DNA of 64,000 nt from a bacterium (lineage in GTDB: Bacteria; Orphanbacterota; Orphanbacteria; Orphanbacterales; Orphanbacteraceae): the NCBI GenBank assembly GCA_025782575.1, contig JALGYY010000035.1, forward strand, positions 146,670 to 210,669, written 5' to 3'. Below are positions 36,608 through 46,158 of the stretch, in pieces (position 1 is the stretch's first letter; every line of letters begins with the position of its first letter). The notes beneath the pieces are model-generated. The model did not search any database. It was given only the letters and a program-made list of their open reading frames with translations, and was not told the DNA's origin. Made by a program: the position numbers and the translations under genes.

Positions 36608-37594
36608 ATGGCAATTGCTCGCGAAGAAGTATCCGCGAAGATCCGCGAGGAGGGGGCCCTTTTCCGTGATCTGCGGGAGGAGGTAGGGCGCGCGATCGTC
36701 GGCCAGCGTTACATGGTCGAGCGGTTGCTTGTCGGGATGCTTACAGGGGGGCATGTACTGATCGAAGGGGTCCCCGGGCTCGCCAAGACGCTGACGATTA
36801 ATACGCTCGCTCGTGCGGTTGACGCGGCGTTCCAGCGTATTCAGTTCACACCCGACCTCCTGCCGGCCGATCTCATCGGCACCATGATATACGATCCGAA
36901 GAAATCCGAGTTCTTTACACGAAAAGGACCGATCTTTACTAATTTTCTATTGGCTGACGAAATCAACCGGGCCCCTGCCAAAGTGCAGAGCGCCCTTCTC
37001 GAAGCGATGCAGGAGAAACAGGTCACGATCGGAACCGAGACTCATGTCCTCGATGACCCCTTTCTGGTACTCGCAACGCAGAACCCGATCGAGCAGGAGG
37101 GGACCTATCCCCTTCCTGAAGCCCAGGTCGATCGATTCATGATGAAACTCCGCGTCGACTATCCTGAGAAGGACGAAGAACGGGAAATCATGGATCGCTG
37201 GGCAGGCGTCGACAGGATCGAAGTCAATCGCGTGGCGTCGGTCGAGGCATTACGGTCTGCGCGAGAAACAGTCCGCTCGATCCGAATCGACGATAACCTC
37301 AAGAATTATATGGTCGATATCGTCCACGCCACGAGAACCCCCGCAGACTACGGCCTGGATCTGAAGGATCTGATCGCATACGGCGCGTCACCGCGGGCGA
37401 CTCTCTGGCTCAACCTCGGCGCCCGGGCGCTCGCGTTTCTCGACGGCCGGGATTTCGTTACCGCCGACGACATCAAAGAGCTCTGCCCCGACGTTCTTCG
37501 CCATCGCGTTCTTCTTACCTACGAAGCGGAAGCGGAGGAACTGACCAGCGACCAGATCGTGCGGCGCATTCTCGATCATCTCGATGTCCCCTGA
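36608..37594 (+). CDS. MoxR-family AAA+ ATPase
   Basis: A 328-residue AAA+ chaperone-type ATPase, first gene of the Bat operon. Walker A is EGVPGLAKTL, Walker B is FLLADEINRAP, and LATQNPIEQEGTYPLPEAQVDRF is the sensor region typical of MoxR proteins. GGGAG lies upstream of ATG 36608. MoxR proteins act with VWA-domain partners in metal-centre insertion or complex assembly; the VWA partners BatA and BatB are downstream. Confidence 0.94.
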   Translation: MAIAREEVSAKIREEGALFRDLREEVGRAIVGQRYMVERLLVGMLTGGHVLIEGVPGLAKTLTINTLARAVDAAFQRIQFTPDLLPADLIGTMIYDPKKSEFFTRKGPIFTNFLLADEINRAPAKVQSALLEAMQEKQVTIGTETHVLDDPFLVLATQNPIEQEGTYPLPEAQVDRFMMKLRVDYPEKDEEREIMDRWAGVDRIEVNRVASVEALRSARETVRSIRIDDNLKNYMVDIVHATRTPADYGLDLKDLIAYGASPRATLWLNLGARALAFLDGRDFVTADDIKELCPDVLRHRVLLTYEAEAEELTSDQIVRRILDHLDVP

Positions 37595-37600
37595 TCGCCC

Positions 37601-38482
37601 ATGTTACCCAAGGAACTGATACGAAAAGTCCGGCGGATCGAGATCCGCACCCGATCGCTGGTGGAGAATCTATTCTCCGGCGAGTATCACTCGACTTTCA
37701 AAGGCCGGGGAATGGAGTTCGACCAGGTACGGGAGTACCAGGACGGTGACGACATACGCGCGATCGACTGGAACGTTACCGCACGCATGAATCGTCCGTT
37801 CGTCAAGGAGTTTGTCGAAGAACGTGAGCTTGTCGTCATGCTCCTCGTCGACCTGTCCGCCTCCAGTGATTTCGGTACTGACACCCATTTCAAATCGGAA
37901 ATCGCCGCCGAAATCTGCTCACTCCTCGCATTTTCCGCGATCAAGAACAGCGACAAAGTGGGCTTGCTTCTCTTCACCGACAGGGTAGAGAAGTACATCC
38001 GCCCACAAAAAGGGAAGAAGCACGTTCTCCGGGTGATTCGAGAACTTCTCTATTTCGAACCGGAAGGGCGGGGGACCGATATCGACGGCGCCCTGGAACA
38101 CTTGAACCATGTTTTGAAACGTAGATCCGTTCTGTTTCTGGTATCGGATTTTCTGAGCCCGGCCAAAGAGAAGCTGCTCCGCGTTACGAACCGGCGTCAT
38201 GACCTGATCGGGGTGCGCCTCTATGATCCCAGGGAACGAGAGTTTCCTGACGTCGGGTTTGTCGAGCTGGAAGACGCGGAAACCGGGGAACGGCTCTTCC
38301 TGTCTACCAGTGATGCCGGATTCCGGGCACGCTATTCCGCCATGCGGGAAAGGGAAGAGACAGCACTTCGAAACCGATTTCAATCATCCGGAATCGACCT
38401 GATCGAAATTTCGAGCCGGGGTGACTACGTTGAACCGCTCGTTCAATTCTTCAAGAACCGGGGACGGCGGAGGGGTCAATGA
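37601..38482 (+). CDS. DUF58 protein (vWA-like), Bat operon
   Basis: A 293-residue DUF58 family protein. The hallmark DGDDIRAIDWNVTAR is at about 48-62, followed by VVMLLVDLSASSDFGT, the vWA-like metal site. It starts 6 bases after moxR and overlaps the next gene by 4 bases. DUF58 genes nearly always follow moxR and are thought to work with it; the exact task is unknown. Confidence 0.94.
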   Translation: MLPKELIRKVRRIEIRTRSLVENLFSGEYHSTFKGRGMEFDQVREYQDGDDIRAIDWNVTARMNRPFVKEFVEERELVVMLLVDLSASSDFGTDTHFKSEIAAEICSLLAFSAIKNSDKVGLLLFTDRVEKYIRPQKGKKHVLRVIRELLYFEPEGRGTDIDGALEHLNHVLKRRSVLFLVSDFLSPAKEKLLRVTNRRHDLIGVRLYDPREREFPDVGFVELEDAETGERLFLSTSDAGFRARYSAMREREETALRNRFQSSGIDLIEISSRGDYVEPLVQFFKNRGRRRGQ

Positions 38483-39408
38483 AGCGAACCATTCTGTCGA
38501 TCTGTCAAATACTCGCTTTTCTTTGCCCTGCAGGCTTCGCATCAGGAAGCCCGGTCCTGACCGCGTCGGTAGACCGTGACACGATTCAGGTAGGCGATCC
38601 TGTCGAACTCACGCTCACCCTCCGTTCTCTTCTGGAGGAGCAAATCGGCTTCCCTGAATTCCCGGGCGAAACCGAGCTTCACTTTGAACTTCTCGATCTC
38701 TCTCCCCCTGAAGAGGTCTCCCTGGACGGCGTCCTCACCAGGACCCTTAGAATCATGATCACTTCCTATGAAACCGGAACATGGGAAATCCCCCCGTTTT
38801 CGATCGGGGATGGTGACTCTCCGACTGACGCCATCACGATTGCAGTCATCTCGGTCGGTATCGACGAAGGGGGCAGGCCACGGGACGTCAAGGAGCCCAT
38901 TCCCCCTCCATGGAGTATCTGGCGGGTAGTCCTTCTTGTCCTGCTTGCCCTCCTGATCATCAGTGCGATCCTGCTCCTCTGGCTCAGACGGCGCGGGAAG
39001 GAGAACGTCCTCGATCCCCGCCTGGCTCCAGTCGATCTTCGGCCGGCCCACGTGGTCGCCTACGAGGCGCTCGATCGCGCCCGGGCGGATTGGTCGGGTA
39101 ATGACGATCCCGTGGAGGACAGGCGGGACCACTCGTTCAAACTTTCCACGATTGTGAGGGAGTATATTCGGAACAGATTCGCCCTCCCCGCGACCGAGCG
39201 AACCACTCGGGAGATCATGGGGGAGATCCGAAGAGAAAAACTCCCGACTGATGCAACAGGTACACTGAGGGAACTGCTCCGCCGGTGCGATCTCATCAAG
39301 TATCGAGGGGACCGACTCGTTCGGGATGAATTCGAAGATCTGCTTCGGGAAGCGAAGGACTTTGTTACGCGCACACGTGAGAGCCGCGGGGAGACGACGA
39401 CGCGATGA
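38479..39408 (+). CDS. Membrane-anchored protein of the Bat operon (DUF4381-like/BatD-like)
   Basis: A 309-residue protein. It has a signal peptide (about 1-23) and a periplasmic beta-sandwich to about 140 (VDRDTIQVGDPVELTLTL, ETGTWEIPPFSI, both typical of BatD-like Ig folds). One membrane segment lies at 156-176 (VVLLVLLALLIISAILLLWL), followed by a cytoplasmic helical domain (RADWSG, IVREYIRNRF, EIMGEIRR). This is the layout of the protein found between DUF58 and BatA in many Bat operons. Function unknown. 4-base overlaps on both sides. Confidence 0.75.
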   Translation: MKRTILSICQILAFLCPAGFASGSPVLTASVDRDTIQVGDPVELTLTLRSLLEEQIGFPEFPGETELHFELLDLSPPEEVSLDGVLTRTLRIMITSYETGTWEIPPFSIGDGDSPTDAITIAVISVGIDEGGRPRDVKEPIPPPWSIWRVVLLVLLALLIISAILLLWLRRRGKENVLDPRLAPVDLRPAHVVAYEALDRARADWSGNDDPVEDRRDHSFKLSTIVREYIRNRFALPATERTTREIMGEIRREKLPTDATGTLRELLRRCDLIKYRGDRLVRDEFEDLLREAKDFVTRTRESRGETTTR

Positions 39409-40397
39409 TTCTCCGGTTCGCCCATCCGATCGTGTTTCTGCTATTCCTCCCGGTGATCATCGGCCTCTTTTACCGTTATCGTGCTCTCCTTCGCCGGAGC
39501 CCGCGCATTCGATTTTCCTCGCTCTCCCTCGTTCGAAGGGCCTACCCGGCTCGCCGCAACTGGGCACGTCACATTCCGATCGTGCTTCGACTATCCGCAA
39601 TTCTGTTCCTCGCCATCGCCCTCGCCCGCCCCCAGGCGGGAGCTCGGGGAATCAACATCGACTCCGAAGGGGTCGACATTCTTATCGCACTCGACGTTTC
39701 GGGAAGCATGCAGGCGATCGATCTGAAGCCGAACAATCGCCTGGAAGCGGCGAAGCTCGTCGCCGGCGATTTCATCGAGGGGCGTGAAGCGGACCGCCTC
39801 GGCCTTGTCGTGTTCGCCGGAGTCAGCTTTGTGCAGTGCCCGCTCACGCTCGACTATGATGTTCTGCTCAGCCTGCTGGACGAAATCGAGATCGGAATGG
39901 TGGAAGACGGCACTGCGATCGGTATGGCGATCGTGAATTGCGTCAATCGTCTGAAGGAGAGCGATGCCGAATCCAAAGTAGCGATTCTGCTCACCGACGG
40001 GGTGAGTAACATGGGGCGGATCGATCCCGCTACGGCATCTCAGGTCGCCAAGGCAGTCGGTGTCCGATTCTATACGATCGGTATCGGCAAGGAGGGAGAA
40101 GCACTCTTCCCCGTGAACGATCCGCTCTTCGGGAGGCGTTTCGTTCGCCAGAAGACCGAGATTGATGAAGAGACGCTTCGACGAATCGCCGCCGAAACGG
40201 GCGGGAAATATTATCGCGCCACAGACACCAACGTACTCCGTTCGATATTTGCGGAAATCGGGGAACTGGAGAAGACTAAGATCACAGGTGATGAATATGT
40301 GAACTATTCTGACTTATTCGGTTGGTTCCTTTTTCCGGCGGCGGTACTTCTACTCGCGGAGGCGGCGGGGGCTGCATTCATACGGAGACTTCCCTGA
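39405..40397 (+). CDS. batA: BatA, membrane-bound vWA protein
   Basis: A 330-residue protein with two N-terminal membrane segments (about 7-22, 53-70), a von Willebrand factor A domain and one C-terminal segment. The MIDAS motif is ALDVSGSM at about 93-100. LTDGVSNMGRIDP and TIGIGKEGEA follow. Bat proteins were linked to aerotolerance in Bacteroides and act in the envelope. The start ATG overlaps the upstream gene by 4 bases. Confidence 0.93.
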   Translation: MILRFAHPIVFLLFLPVIIGLFYRYRALLRRSPRIRFSSLSLVRRAYPARRNWARHIPIVLRLSAILFLAIALARPQAGARGINIDSEGVDILIALDVSGSMQAIDLKPNNRLEAAKLVAGDFIEGREADRLGLVVFAGVSFVQCPLTLDYDVLLSLLDEIEIGMVEDGTAIGMAIVNCVNRLKESDAESKVAILLTDGVSNMGRIDPATASQVAKAVGVRFYTIGIGKEGEALFPVNDPLFGRRFVRQKTEIDEETLRRIAAETGGKYYRATDTNVLRSIFAEIGELEKTKITGDEYVNYSDLFGWFLFPAAVLLLAEAAGAAFIRRLP

Positions 40398-41413
40398 TGA
40401 ACTTCGGTGCACCCAATTTTCTTTACGCCCTCTTTCTCGTGCCGATCAGCTGGTTCCTCTTCCAGCGGGCCAGACGGCTTCGGAGCGAGAGGGCCGACCT
40501 GTTCGCGAGCGCTCATCTTCTCCGGCACCTCTCCCTCGATTCCGACGAGCGGCGGCGGAGACGCAAAGAAAGTTACTTCTTAATCGGTCTTCTGGGAGTG
40601 ATCTTCTGTCTCTCCCATCCCCAATACGGCGAAAAGCGAACGCCTGTCACTAGGGAAGGGATCGACATCGTCTTCGTTCTCGATACATCACTCAGCATGT
40701 TGGCGGAAGATATGCTGCCTAACCGACTGGAGCAGGCGCGGCGGGAGATTGAAGGGCTCCTCTCCCGGCTGAAGGGTGATCGAGTCGGTATTGTCTCGTT
40801 TGCGGGAACGGCAGTTCCCACCTGTCCGCTTACGATAGATTATGGGGCTGTTCGCATGTTTCTGCGAGGCGTCGATCCTTACACTTCATCCCGGTCCGGA
40901 ACGGCAATCGCCAAAGCGATCCTCCGGGCTACCCGGATGCTTGTCGAGGGAGGGGGAGCATCGCGCGCCATTATCCTGCTGACGGACGGGGAGGACCACG
41001 AGGGTGATGTTCGTGCAGCGGCAGAGAAGGCGAAAGAGGCGGGAGCCCGCGTCTTCGCGGTCGGCCTCGGCGCGAGCGAGGGGGAGTTGATCCCCGTCAG
41101 CCGGCAGGAATTCAAACGGGATGAGTCGGGCGAATTGGTCGTTACGAGACGTGATGATGAGACGCTTCGGGAGCTCGCCTCCGAAACAGGGGGGCGCCAC
41201 TATGTCCTCCGCGACCAGCCGGACGCGCTCGACCGCATTCTGGACGCACTCTCGGGATTGGAGAAACAGGAATACAAGGCGAGGATCGCCATTGTCCGAG
41301 AGGAGCAGTACGCCTGGTTTCTCTGGCCTGCCACATTCCTGATTGTCCTCGAGGCCATACTGTCGACCGCCGGACGGACCAGAAAGGAGGCGTGGAGTGG
41401 TCGGATCGAGTAG
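40397..41413 (+). CDS. batB: BatB, membrane-bound vWA protein
   Basis: A 338-residue paralogue of BatA with the same layout: two N-terminal membrane segments, vWA domain and C-terminal segment (WFLWPATFLIVLEAIL). MIDAS is VLDTSLSMLAED; ILLTDGEDHEGD is the second loop. The start is ATG 40397 (TGATG with the batA stop); an in-frame ATG 75 bases upstream lies inside batA and is rejected. The C-terminus overlaps the GTG start of batC. Confidence 0.92.
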   Translation: MNFGAPNFLYALFLVPISWFLFQRARRLRSERADLFASAHLLRHLSLDSDERRRRRKESYFLIGLLGVIFCLSHPQYGEKRTPVTREGIDIVFVLDTSLSMLAEDMLPNRLEQARREIEGLLSRLKGDRVGIVSFAGTAVPTCPLTIDYGAVRMFLRGVDPYTSSRSGTAIAKAILRATRMLVEGGGASRAIILLTDGEDHEGDVRAAAEKAKEAGARVFAVGLGASEGELIPVSRQEFKRDESGELVVTRRDDETLRELASETGGRHYVLRDQPDALDRILDALSGLEKQEYKARIAIVREEQYAWFLWPATFLIVLEAILSTAGRTRKEAWSGRIE

Positions 41414-42143
41414 AAAAGCGGGAGGACTGGTCGCTATCCTGTTCGCCGCGCTACTCTCGATCGGGTGGGGCAATCCCGTGAATGAGGAAAGCGCCCGGGG
41501 GATCGAGGCGTACCATGGAGAAGAGTACGATCAGGCTCTCGAACATTTTCTGGATGCGGAAGAGGAGAATCCTGACCTTCCCGTACTCCGGTTTAACACC
41601 GCTGCGGCATTGTACCAGGTCGGCCGATTTGAAGATGCGCTGGCCGAGTACAGTTCCGCCGCCCAGGATCAAGAGCTCGCCGCACCCGCTCTTTATGGCG
41701 CCGGCAATTCTCTTCTCGCACTCGAGCGGCCCGATGAGGCGATCGCAGCTTACAAAGAGGCGCTCCGCATCGACCCCGGAGACCAGGATACGAAACACAA
41801 TCTGGAGCTCGCGCTCCAGATGCAGAAACAGCAACAAGAACAGCAACAGCAATCAGGGGACGAAGAAAACGAGCAGGAACAGGGCGAAGATCAGCAGCAG
41901 CAGGATAGTGGTGAGGAGGAAAACCAACAGGAAGAGCAGCAGGAGCCCCAGTCCGGCGAGGACCAGGAAGAGCAGCGGCCTGACGAGGAGCAGGAGCCGG
42001 AACCCCAGCCCCCCGATGGAGAGATGTCCCAGGAAGACGCGGAGAGGATCCTGGAAGCACTGGCCGATGAGGAAGAGGAGCAGCGAAAGAAGAGCCTGGA
42101 CAAGCGGAAAAGCCGGCAGAAATCGAACGGAAAGGACTGGTAG
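41397..42143 (+). CDS. batC: BatC, TPR protein with Gln/Glu-rich tail
   Basis: A 248-residue exported protein. Signal peptide (LVAILFAALLSIGWG, about 10-24), then two or three TPRs (GIEAYHGEEYDQALEHFLDAE, quoted in part; PALYGAGNSLLALERPDEAI). The low-complexity tail from about residue 142 is extremely rich in Gln and Glu. The start is GTG 41397 with AGGAGG (41385-41390) six bases upstream; it lies inside the end of batB. Bat operons nearly always carry such a TPR protein before batD. Confidence 0.88.
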   Translation: MVGSSRKAGGLVAILFAALLSIGWGNPVNEESARGIEAYHGEEYDQALEHFLDAEEENPDLPVLRFNTAAALYQVGRFEDALAEYSSAAQDQELAAPALYGAGNSLLALERPDEAIAAYKEALRIDPGDQDTKHNLELALQMQKQQQEQQQQSGDEENEQEQGEDQQQQDSGEEENQQEEQQEPQSGEDQEEQRPDEEQEPEPQPPDGEMSQEDAERILEALADEEEEQRKKSLDKRKSRQKSNGKDW

Positions 42144-42147
42144 CTCG

Positions 42148-43956
42148 ATGCCCTCTTTTTACTATCGGGCCGTCATGCTCCTCATGATGTTTGTGGGCCT
42201 GGTGATTCCCGCCGCCTCGTCCGCTTTCGAAGTCTCCGCCCGCATCGACCGCACCGTCGTAGATAGAGACGGCCGGATTAATCTTGCCGTGACTGTCGAA
42301 GGGGCCGGCCGGGGCGAACTGGAGATCGATCTCGGGGTACCTGAACAGTTCCAGGTCTATTCCGCGGGTACGTCTCAGAACATTTCAATTGTCAATGGCA
42401 CCTTCAGTTCCCAGAGGGTTTACAACTACGTCATATCCCCGCGAGAACCGGGAAAATATACGATCGGGCCGATCGTAGTGCGCGACAAAGGGGAAACAGC
42501 GAGGTCCGAGGCGCTCGAGATCGAAGTTACCGACGGCGGAACCACCCCACTGGCACAAGAGGGTCGAAAAAAGACGCCCCGACCCTCCAGTGATGACACT
42601 CCCGAGGTTTTCATCAGGAGTTCCTTGGACAAGAAGAAAGCCTATGTCGGTGAACAGGTGACGCTCACGTTCCTGCTCTTCCATCGAATTCGATTCTGGA
42701 GCGATCCCGAGTACACACCGGCCAGTAGTGAAGGATTCTGGAAAGAAGATCTACCGCCCCAAAACCGCTACTTCGAAGATGTTGGTGGCCACCGCTATCG
42801 CGTGACGGAAATCAAGACCGCACTCTTCCCCACACGACCGGGGCGTCTGGTCGTTGGCCCCATCAAACTCGTTTACGAGCAGGACCGGTTTCGTTCCGGC
42901 GATCCCTTCGCTGCATTTCGGAGGGGGGGAAGTCCGTTCCGGAGCGGGGGGCGGCGCGTTCTCGAGACTGACTCGCTCTCACTCGAAGTTCTCCGTCTCC
43001 CGACTGTCGGAAGGCCGTCCGGCTTCAGCGGCACGGTGGGCCGGTTCAATTTCCGCGCTTCGGTGGATCGAAAAGAGGTAAATGCCAACGAGCCGATCAC
43101 GATCACTGTTGTCATCGAAGGAGAGGGAAACGTCAAGACGGCATCCATCCCCCCGCTCGAACTGTCAGAGATCTTCAAGGTTTATGATTCAGGTACTTCG
43201 ACGGAGACGTCGAAGAAAAACTACCGGCTTCGGGGTAAGAAGGAGCACCGCCGTGTCATCGTGCCCCGTTTCGGCGGAAACTACACACTACCTGCTCTCG
43301 AATTTACTTATTTTGACCCTCAAGCGGAGCGATACGTAACGCTCATGAGCGATCCGTTCCGGATTCAGGTCGAGGGACCGGCGTTTGAGGAGCCGGTCGG
43401 AAAGACGGAGATCGCCCGGCATGAGTCTGATCTTCGCTACATCAAGGAATCTCCCGGGAGTCACTGGATACCGATCGGTGCAACAACTTCGATTGTTCCG
43501 TTCATTCTCTGGAATCTCGCTCCTCTGTTTCTGATCGGTCTGGTGTGGGGAATCCGGATCGGACGAAAAAGACTCGAAGGGGATGCCGTCCAGGCAAAGG
43601 CAAGGCGGGCCGGATCAATCACCAGGAAGGCCCTCTCTCAAGCAATGAAGTTGACGGAAGACAGCACGGCCCGGGAGTTTTCCGGTGCGCTCAGCAATGC
43701 CCTGACAGACTACTTTCAGGACAGAGGCGATTTGCCCGTCTCCGGTATGACCAGACGGGAACTATTGCGGGAATTGAAAAAGCGCGGGTTCCAGCCGACC
43801 CTCCTTTCCCGAATCGAGGAAATCGTTCAGAAGTGTGATTACGGCCGTTTCTCCGAAGCCGAATTCTCCCCTGATGAGAGAAAATCGCTCCTCCGGGAGG
43901 CCGAGGAGATCGTATGGGAAGCCGAGCGTGCGTTTCGCGAGGGAAAGGGACCATGA
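42148..43956 (+). CDS. batD: BatD, membrane-anchored Ig-like protein
   Basis: A 602-residue BatD (oxygen-tolerance) family protein. Signal peptide to about residue 26 (LLMMFVGLVIPAASSAF). Several Ig-like beta domains follow (ARIDRTVVDRDGRINLAVTV; ASVDRKEVNANEPITITVVI). A membrane segment lies at about 446-466, then a cytoplasmic C-terminal helical domain (SNALTDYFQDRGDLPVSGMTR, quoted in part). A longer in-frame reading from 41482 is the batC shadow. The stop overlaps batE (ATGA). Confidence 0.9.
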   Translation: MPSFYYRAVMLLMMFVGLVIPAASSAFEVSARIDRTVVDRDGRINLAVTVEGAGRGELEIDLGVPEQFQVYSAGTSQNISIVNGTFSSQRVYNYVISPREPGKYTIGPIVVRDKGETARSEALEIEVTDGGTTPLAQEGRKKTPRPSSDDTPEVFIRSSLDKKKAYVGEQVTLTFLLFHRIRFWSDPEYTPASSEGFWKEDLPPQNRYFEDVGGHRYRVTEIKTALFPTRPGRLVVGPIKLVYEQDRFRSGDPFAAFRRGGSPFRSGGRRVLETDSLSLEVLRLPTVGRPSGFSGTVGRFNFRASVDRKEVNANEPITITVVIEGEGNVKTASIPPLELSEIFKVYDSGTSTETSKKNYRLRGKKEHRRVIVPRFGGNYTLPALEFTYFDPQAERYVTLMSDPFRIQVEGPAFEEPVGKTEIARHESDLRYIKESPGSHWIPIGATTSIVPFILWNLAPLFLIGLVWGIRIGRKRLEGDAVQAKARRAGSITRKALSQAMKLTEDSTAREFSGALSNALTDYFQDRGDLPVSGMTRRELLRELKKRGFQPTLLSRIEEIVQKCDYGRFSEAEFSPDERKSLLREAEEIVWEAERAFREGKGP

Positions 43957-44702
43957 GGATTCTAGGCGCGCTGCTCCTCGCCACGATCAGTGTGGGATCA
44001 CTGATCGCCGCAGAGCCTGACAGCTTGTTTGCAGCCGGGAACGCCGCCTATCGTGACGGCGACTACCAAGGTGCAGTCGAGTACTACGAGGCCATTCTTC
44101 TGTCGGGTGTCGAGAGCGGCGCCCTCTACTACAATCTGGGAACCGCTCAGTTCAAGGCGGGCGATCTGGGACGATCGGTGGCCCAGTTTTACCGCGCCCT
44201 CCGAGACCTGCCCCGAGACGACGACATAAGGTCCAATCTGGCATTCGCCGAGGCGCGAACTGTTGATCGTTCGCTCGTCCGATCCGAATTGCCACCGCTC
44301 CAACTTCTTGCCTCGGTTTCCGACCGCCTTACGCTTCGCGAGTGGTTTGTCGCGCTCGAAGGGATCTATCTGGCCTTTCTAGCTCTACTCGCGATCTTTC
44401 TGTATCGTCCCGCGTGGCGCCAACCTGTACGAGACCCCTTACTGTTCACCACGGGACTCCTCCTCCTCGTTCTCCTCTTCGCCGCCCATGCCCATCTGGA
44501 GAGAAACGGAGCTCGCCGAGCTGTTGTCCTCGCGTCCGAAGCCTATATCTACAGCGGACCGGGCGAGCAATTCACCCGCGAGTTCGTTCTCCACGAAGGC
44601 ACTGTAATCCGAATACACCGGAATAGTGAGGATTGGGTGCTTTGCAGTGTCACGGAAGAGCTGAAAGGATGGATCCCCTCGCAATCGATCGATAGACTTT
44701 AG
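43953..44702 (+). CDS. batE: BatE-like TPR protein with SH3-type C-terminus
   Basis: A 249-residue protein. Signal peptide (MRILGALLLATISVGSLIAA), TPRs at about 25-100 (AGNAAYRDGDYQGAVEYYE, LYYNLGTAQFKAGD), two membrane segments at about 134-151 and 166-183, then an SH3_3-like domain (SEAYIYSGPGEQFTREFVLHEG, quoted in part). This is the BatE layout, closing the Bat operon. The ATG overlaps the batD stop. Confidence 0.88.
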   Translation: MRILGALLLATISVGSLIAAEPDSLFAAGNAAYRDGDYQGAVEYYEAILLSGVESGALYYNLGTAQFKAGDLGRSVAQFYRALRDLPRDDDIRSNLAFAEARTVDRSLVRSELPPLQLLASVSDRLTLREWFVALEGIYLAFLALLAIFLYRPAWRQPVRDPLLFTTGLLLLVLLFAAHAHLERNGARRAVVLASEAYIYSGPGEQFTREFVLHEGTVIRIHRNSEDWVLCSVTEELKGWIPSQSIDRL

Positions 44703-45021
44703 ACTGCTTATCCAGTCATCCGGACTGGATCGATCGTACCCAAGCTCATTGTACAGGAACTTCACACGCCAACTCCTTTAAAGACAAGAGACTTCATACA
44801 AAGTCCTACCGCCGTAAACCAGGTACACGATATCCGTGACATATCGGCCCCCCGTATCCCTCCTGTCCGGCGTAGCAGTAACATCCTAATTCCTTAAAAA
44901 TCAGTAGGATAGAGGCTCATTGTGCACGAATGGTACAAAATGGCACAAATACTGCTCCTAAAATTCACCAGAGATCGACAGTTTCCGACAATTACGGATT
45001 CGATTCAACCTGGAGTCCCCT
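44703..45021. other. 319-base intergenic region between batE and the sigma factor gene
   Basis: It holds a hairpin soon after batE (ATCCAGTC at 44710-44717 with GACTGGAT at 44723-44730, 8 pairs, no T run) and a sigma-54-type promoter motif at 44941-44956. A 73-codon frame at 44930-45151 overlaps the downstream gene and is not supported. The rest shows no recognised feature. Confidence 0.6.
44941..44956 (+). promoter_or_regulatory. Candidate sigma-54 (RpoN) promoter
   Basis: TGGCACAAATACTGCT matches the -24/-12 consensus TGGCAC-N5-TTGCW except for one base, with the GG and GC pairs separated by exactly 10 bases. Transcription would start at about 44967, 55 bases before the first possible start of the sigma factor gene. 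A true RpoN site also needs an activator; none is nearby. Confidence 0.45.
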
Positions 45022-46098
45022 ATGCCAGGAATCGCAAACAGCTTTATTTCGTGGGAACATCTTCTCGAGCCGGAAGGATGCGGATCGGATGAGGACCGCA
45101 GCCGGGACTCGGGAGGGTCTACGGGAGGAAGCTGGGAAAACTCATCAGTAGTATCTCGCGAGCCGTTCGTTGAGAGCGGTCGGGAGGGGGGAGCCATGTT
45201 GGAGAATAATCGAACGCCTGAGCCTGCTGAAAAGGGAAGTCGTGCGATCGGAAAAGATGCGGTCGGTATCTATCTGAAGGATATTCGCCGCTTTCCCCTT
45301 CTCGGGAGAGAAGAGGAAGTCAAGGTCGCCTGGCGGGTCAAGGGAGGCGATGAGGAAGCCCGGGCTGAGCTCATCTCGCGCAATCTCCGACTGGTCATCA
45401 GTATCGCGAAACGCTACCAGAGAATGGGACTCACCCTCGACGATCTGATTGAAGAGGGAAATATCGGGCTCATCAAGGCGGTCGAGCGTTTCGAGGTCGA
45501 GCGAGGATTCCGGTTCAGCACCTACGCATCGAAATGGATCCGCCAGTCCATCACACGGGCACTAGTGAACAAGAGCCGTACGATTCGCATCCCCGCAAAT
45601 GTGCTGGTTCTCATTAAAGAGTACTTGACCACTCAAAAAGAGATGTTGCGCACTTTCGGCCGACTGCCTACAGCAGAAGAGCTTCGTGAACAGATGGGAC
45701 TCGCCAAACGCCGCTTTATCGAGATCGCCAGGCTGGCGAAGGGGGTCCTCTCCCTCGATCATCAGCTCGATGAAGATACGAGCGCCCACGCTTTGCACGA
45801 CGTAATCCCCGATACGCGTGCCCAGAGCCCCCTCGAATCGGCTCTCTCCGGCCTGCGGCGAGACCTTGTGGAGCGGCTGCTCGCCACTCTGACCGAGAGG
45901 GAAGCCCGAATTCTGGAGATTCGCTACGGCCTTACCTCAGGTGAAAGCAAGTCGCTCGAGCAGACCGGCCGGGTAATCGGAGTCACCCGCGAACGAATCC
46001 GCCAGCTGGAGGCTCGTGCCTTCAAGAAGCTGCGCCACATCATGAGCGAAGAGGGAAACCTCGTCGGCCGGAGAGGGAACGTCGGCCAGGTGGCCTGA
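45022..46098 (+). CDS. RpoD/RpoS-family sigma-70 factor
   Basis: A 358-residue sigma factor with regions 1.2 ([20 protein letters not shown]), 2 ([53 protein letters not shown]), 3 and 4 ([34 protein letters not shown]). The short region between 1.2 and 2 is like RpoS or a secondary RpoD-type factor rather than a long housekeeping RpoD. Two starts are possible: ATG 45022 with GGAG six bases before, or ATG 45196 after GGGAGGGGGGAG. The extra 58 residues are low in complexity. The second could be the true one. Confidence 0.92.
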   Translation: MPGIANSFISWEHLLEPEGCGSDEDRSRDSGGSTGGSWENSSVVSREPFVESGREGGAMLENNRTPEPAEKGSRAIGKDAVGIYLKDIRRFPLLGREEEVKVAWRVKGGDEEARAELISRNLRLVISIAKRYQRMGLTLDDLIEEGNIGLIKAVERFEVERGFRFSTYASKWIRQSITRALVNKSRTIRIPANVLVLIKEYLTTQKEMLRTFGRLPTAEELREQMGLAKRRFIEIARLAKGVLSLDHQLDEDTSAHALHDVIPDTRAQSPLESALSGLRRDLVERLLATLTEREARILEIRYGLTSGESKSLEQTGRVIGVTRERIRQLEARAFKKLRHIMSEEGNLVGRRGNVGQVA

Positions 46099-46158
46099 AA
46101 AACGAGATTCCCTTCAGGTCTTTCATCATGGGGTCGATCATCTGATCGAAAGGATCGG

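Noticed and set aside
41482-42147. N-terminal extension of batD through the batC region
   Set aside because: It is the out-of-frame shadow of batC; a signal peptide and start at 42148 give the normal BatD N-terminus.
44931-44944. Second sigma-54-like site (TGGTACAAAATGGC)
   Set aside because: The spacing between GG and GC is one base short; only the site at 44941 fits.
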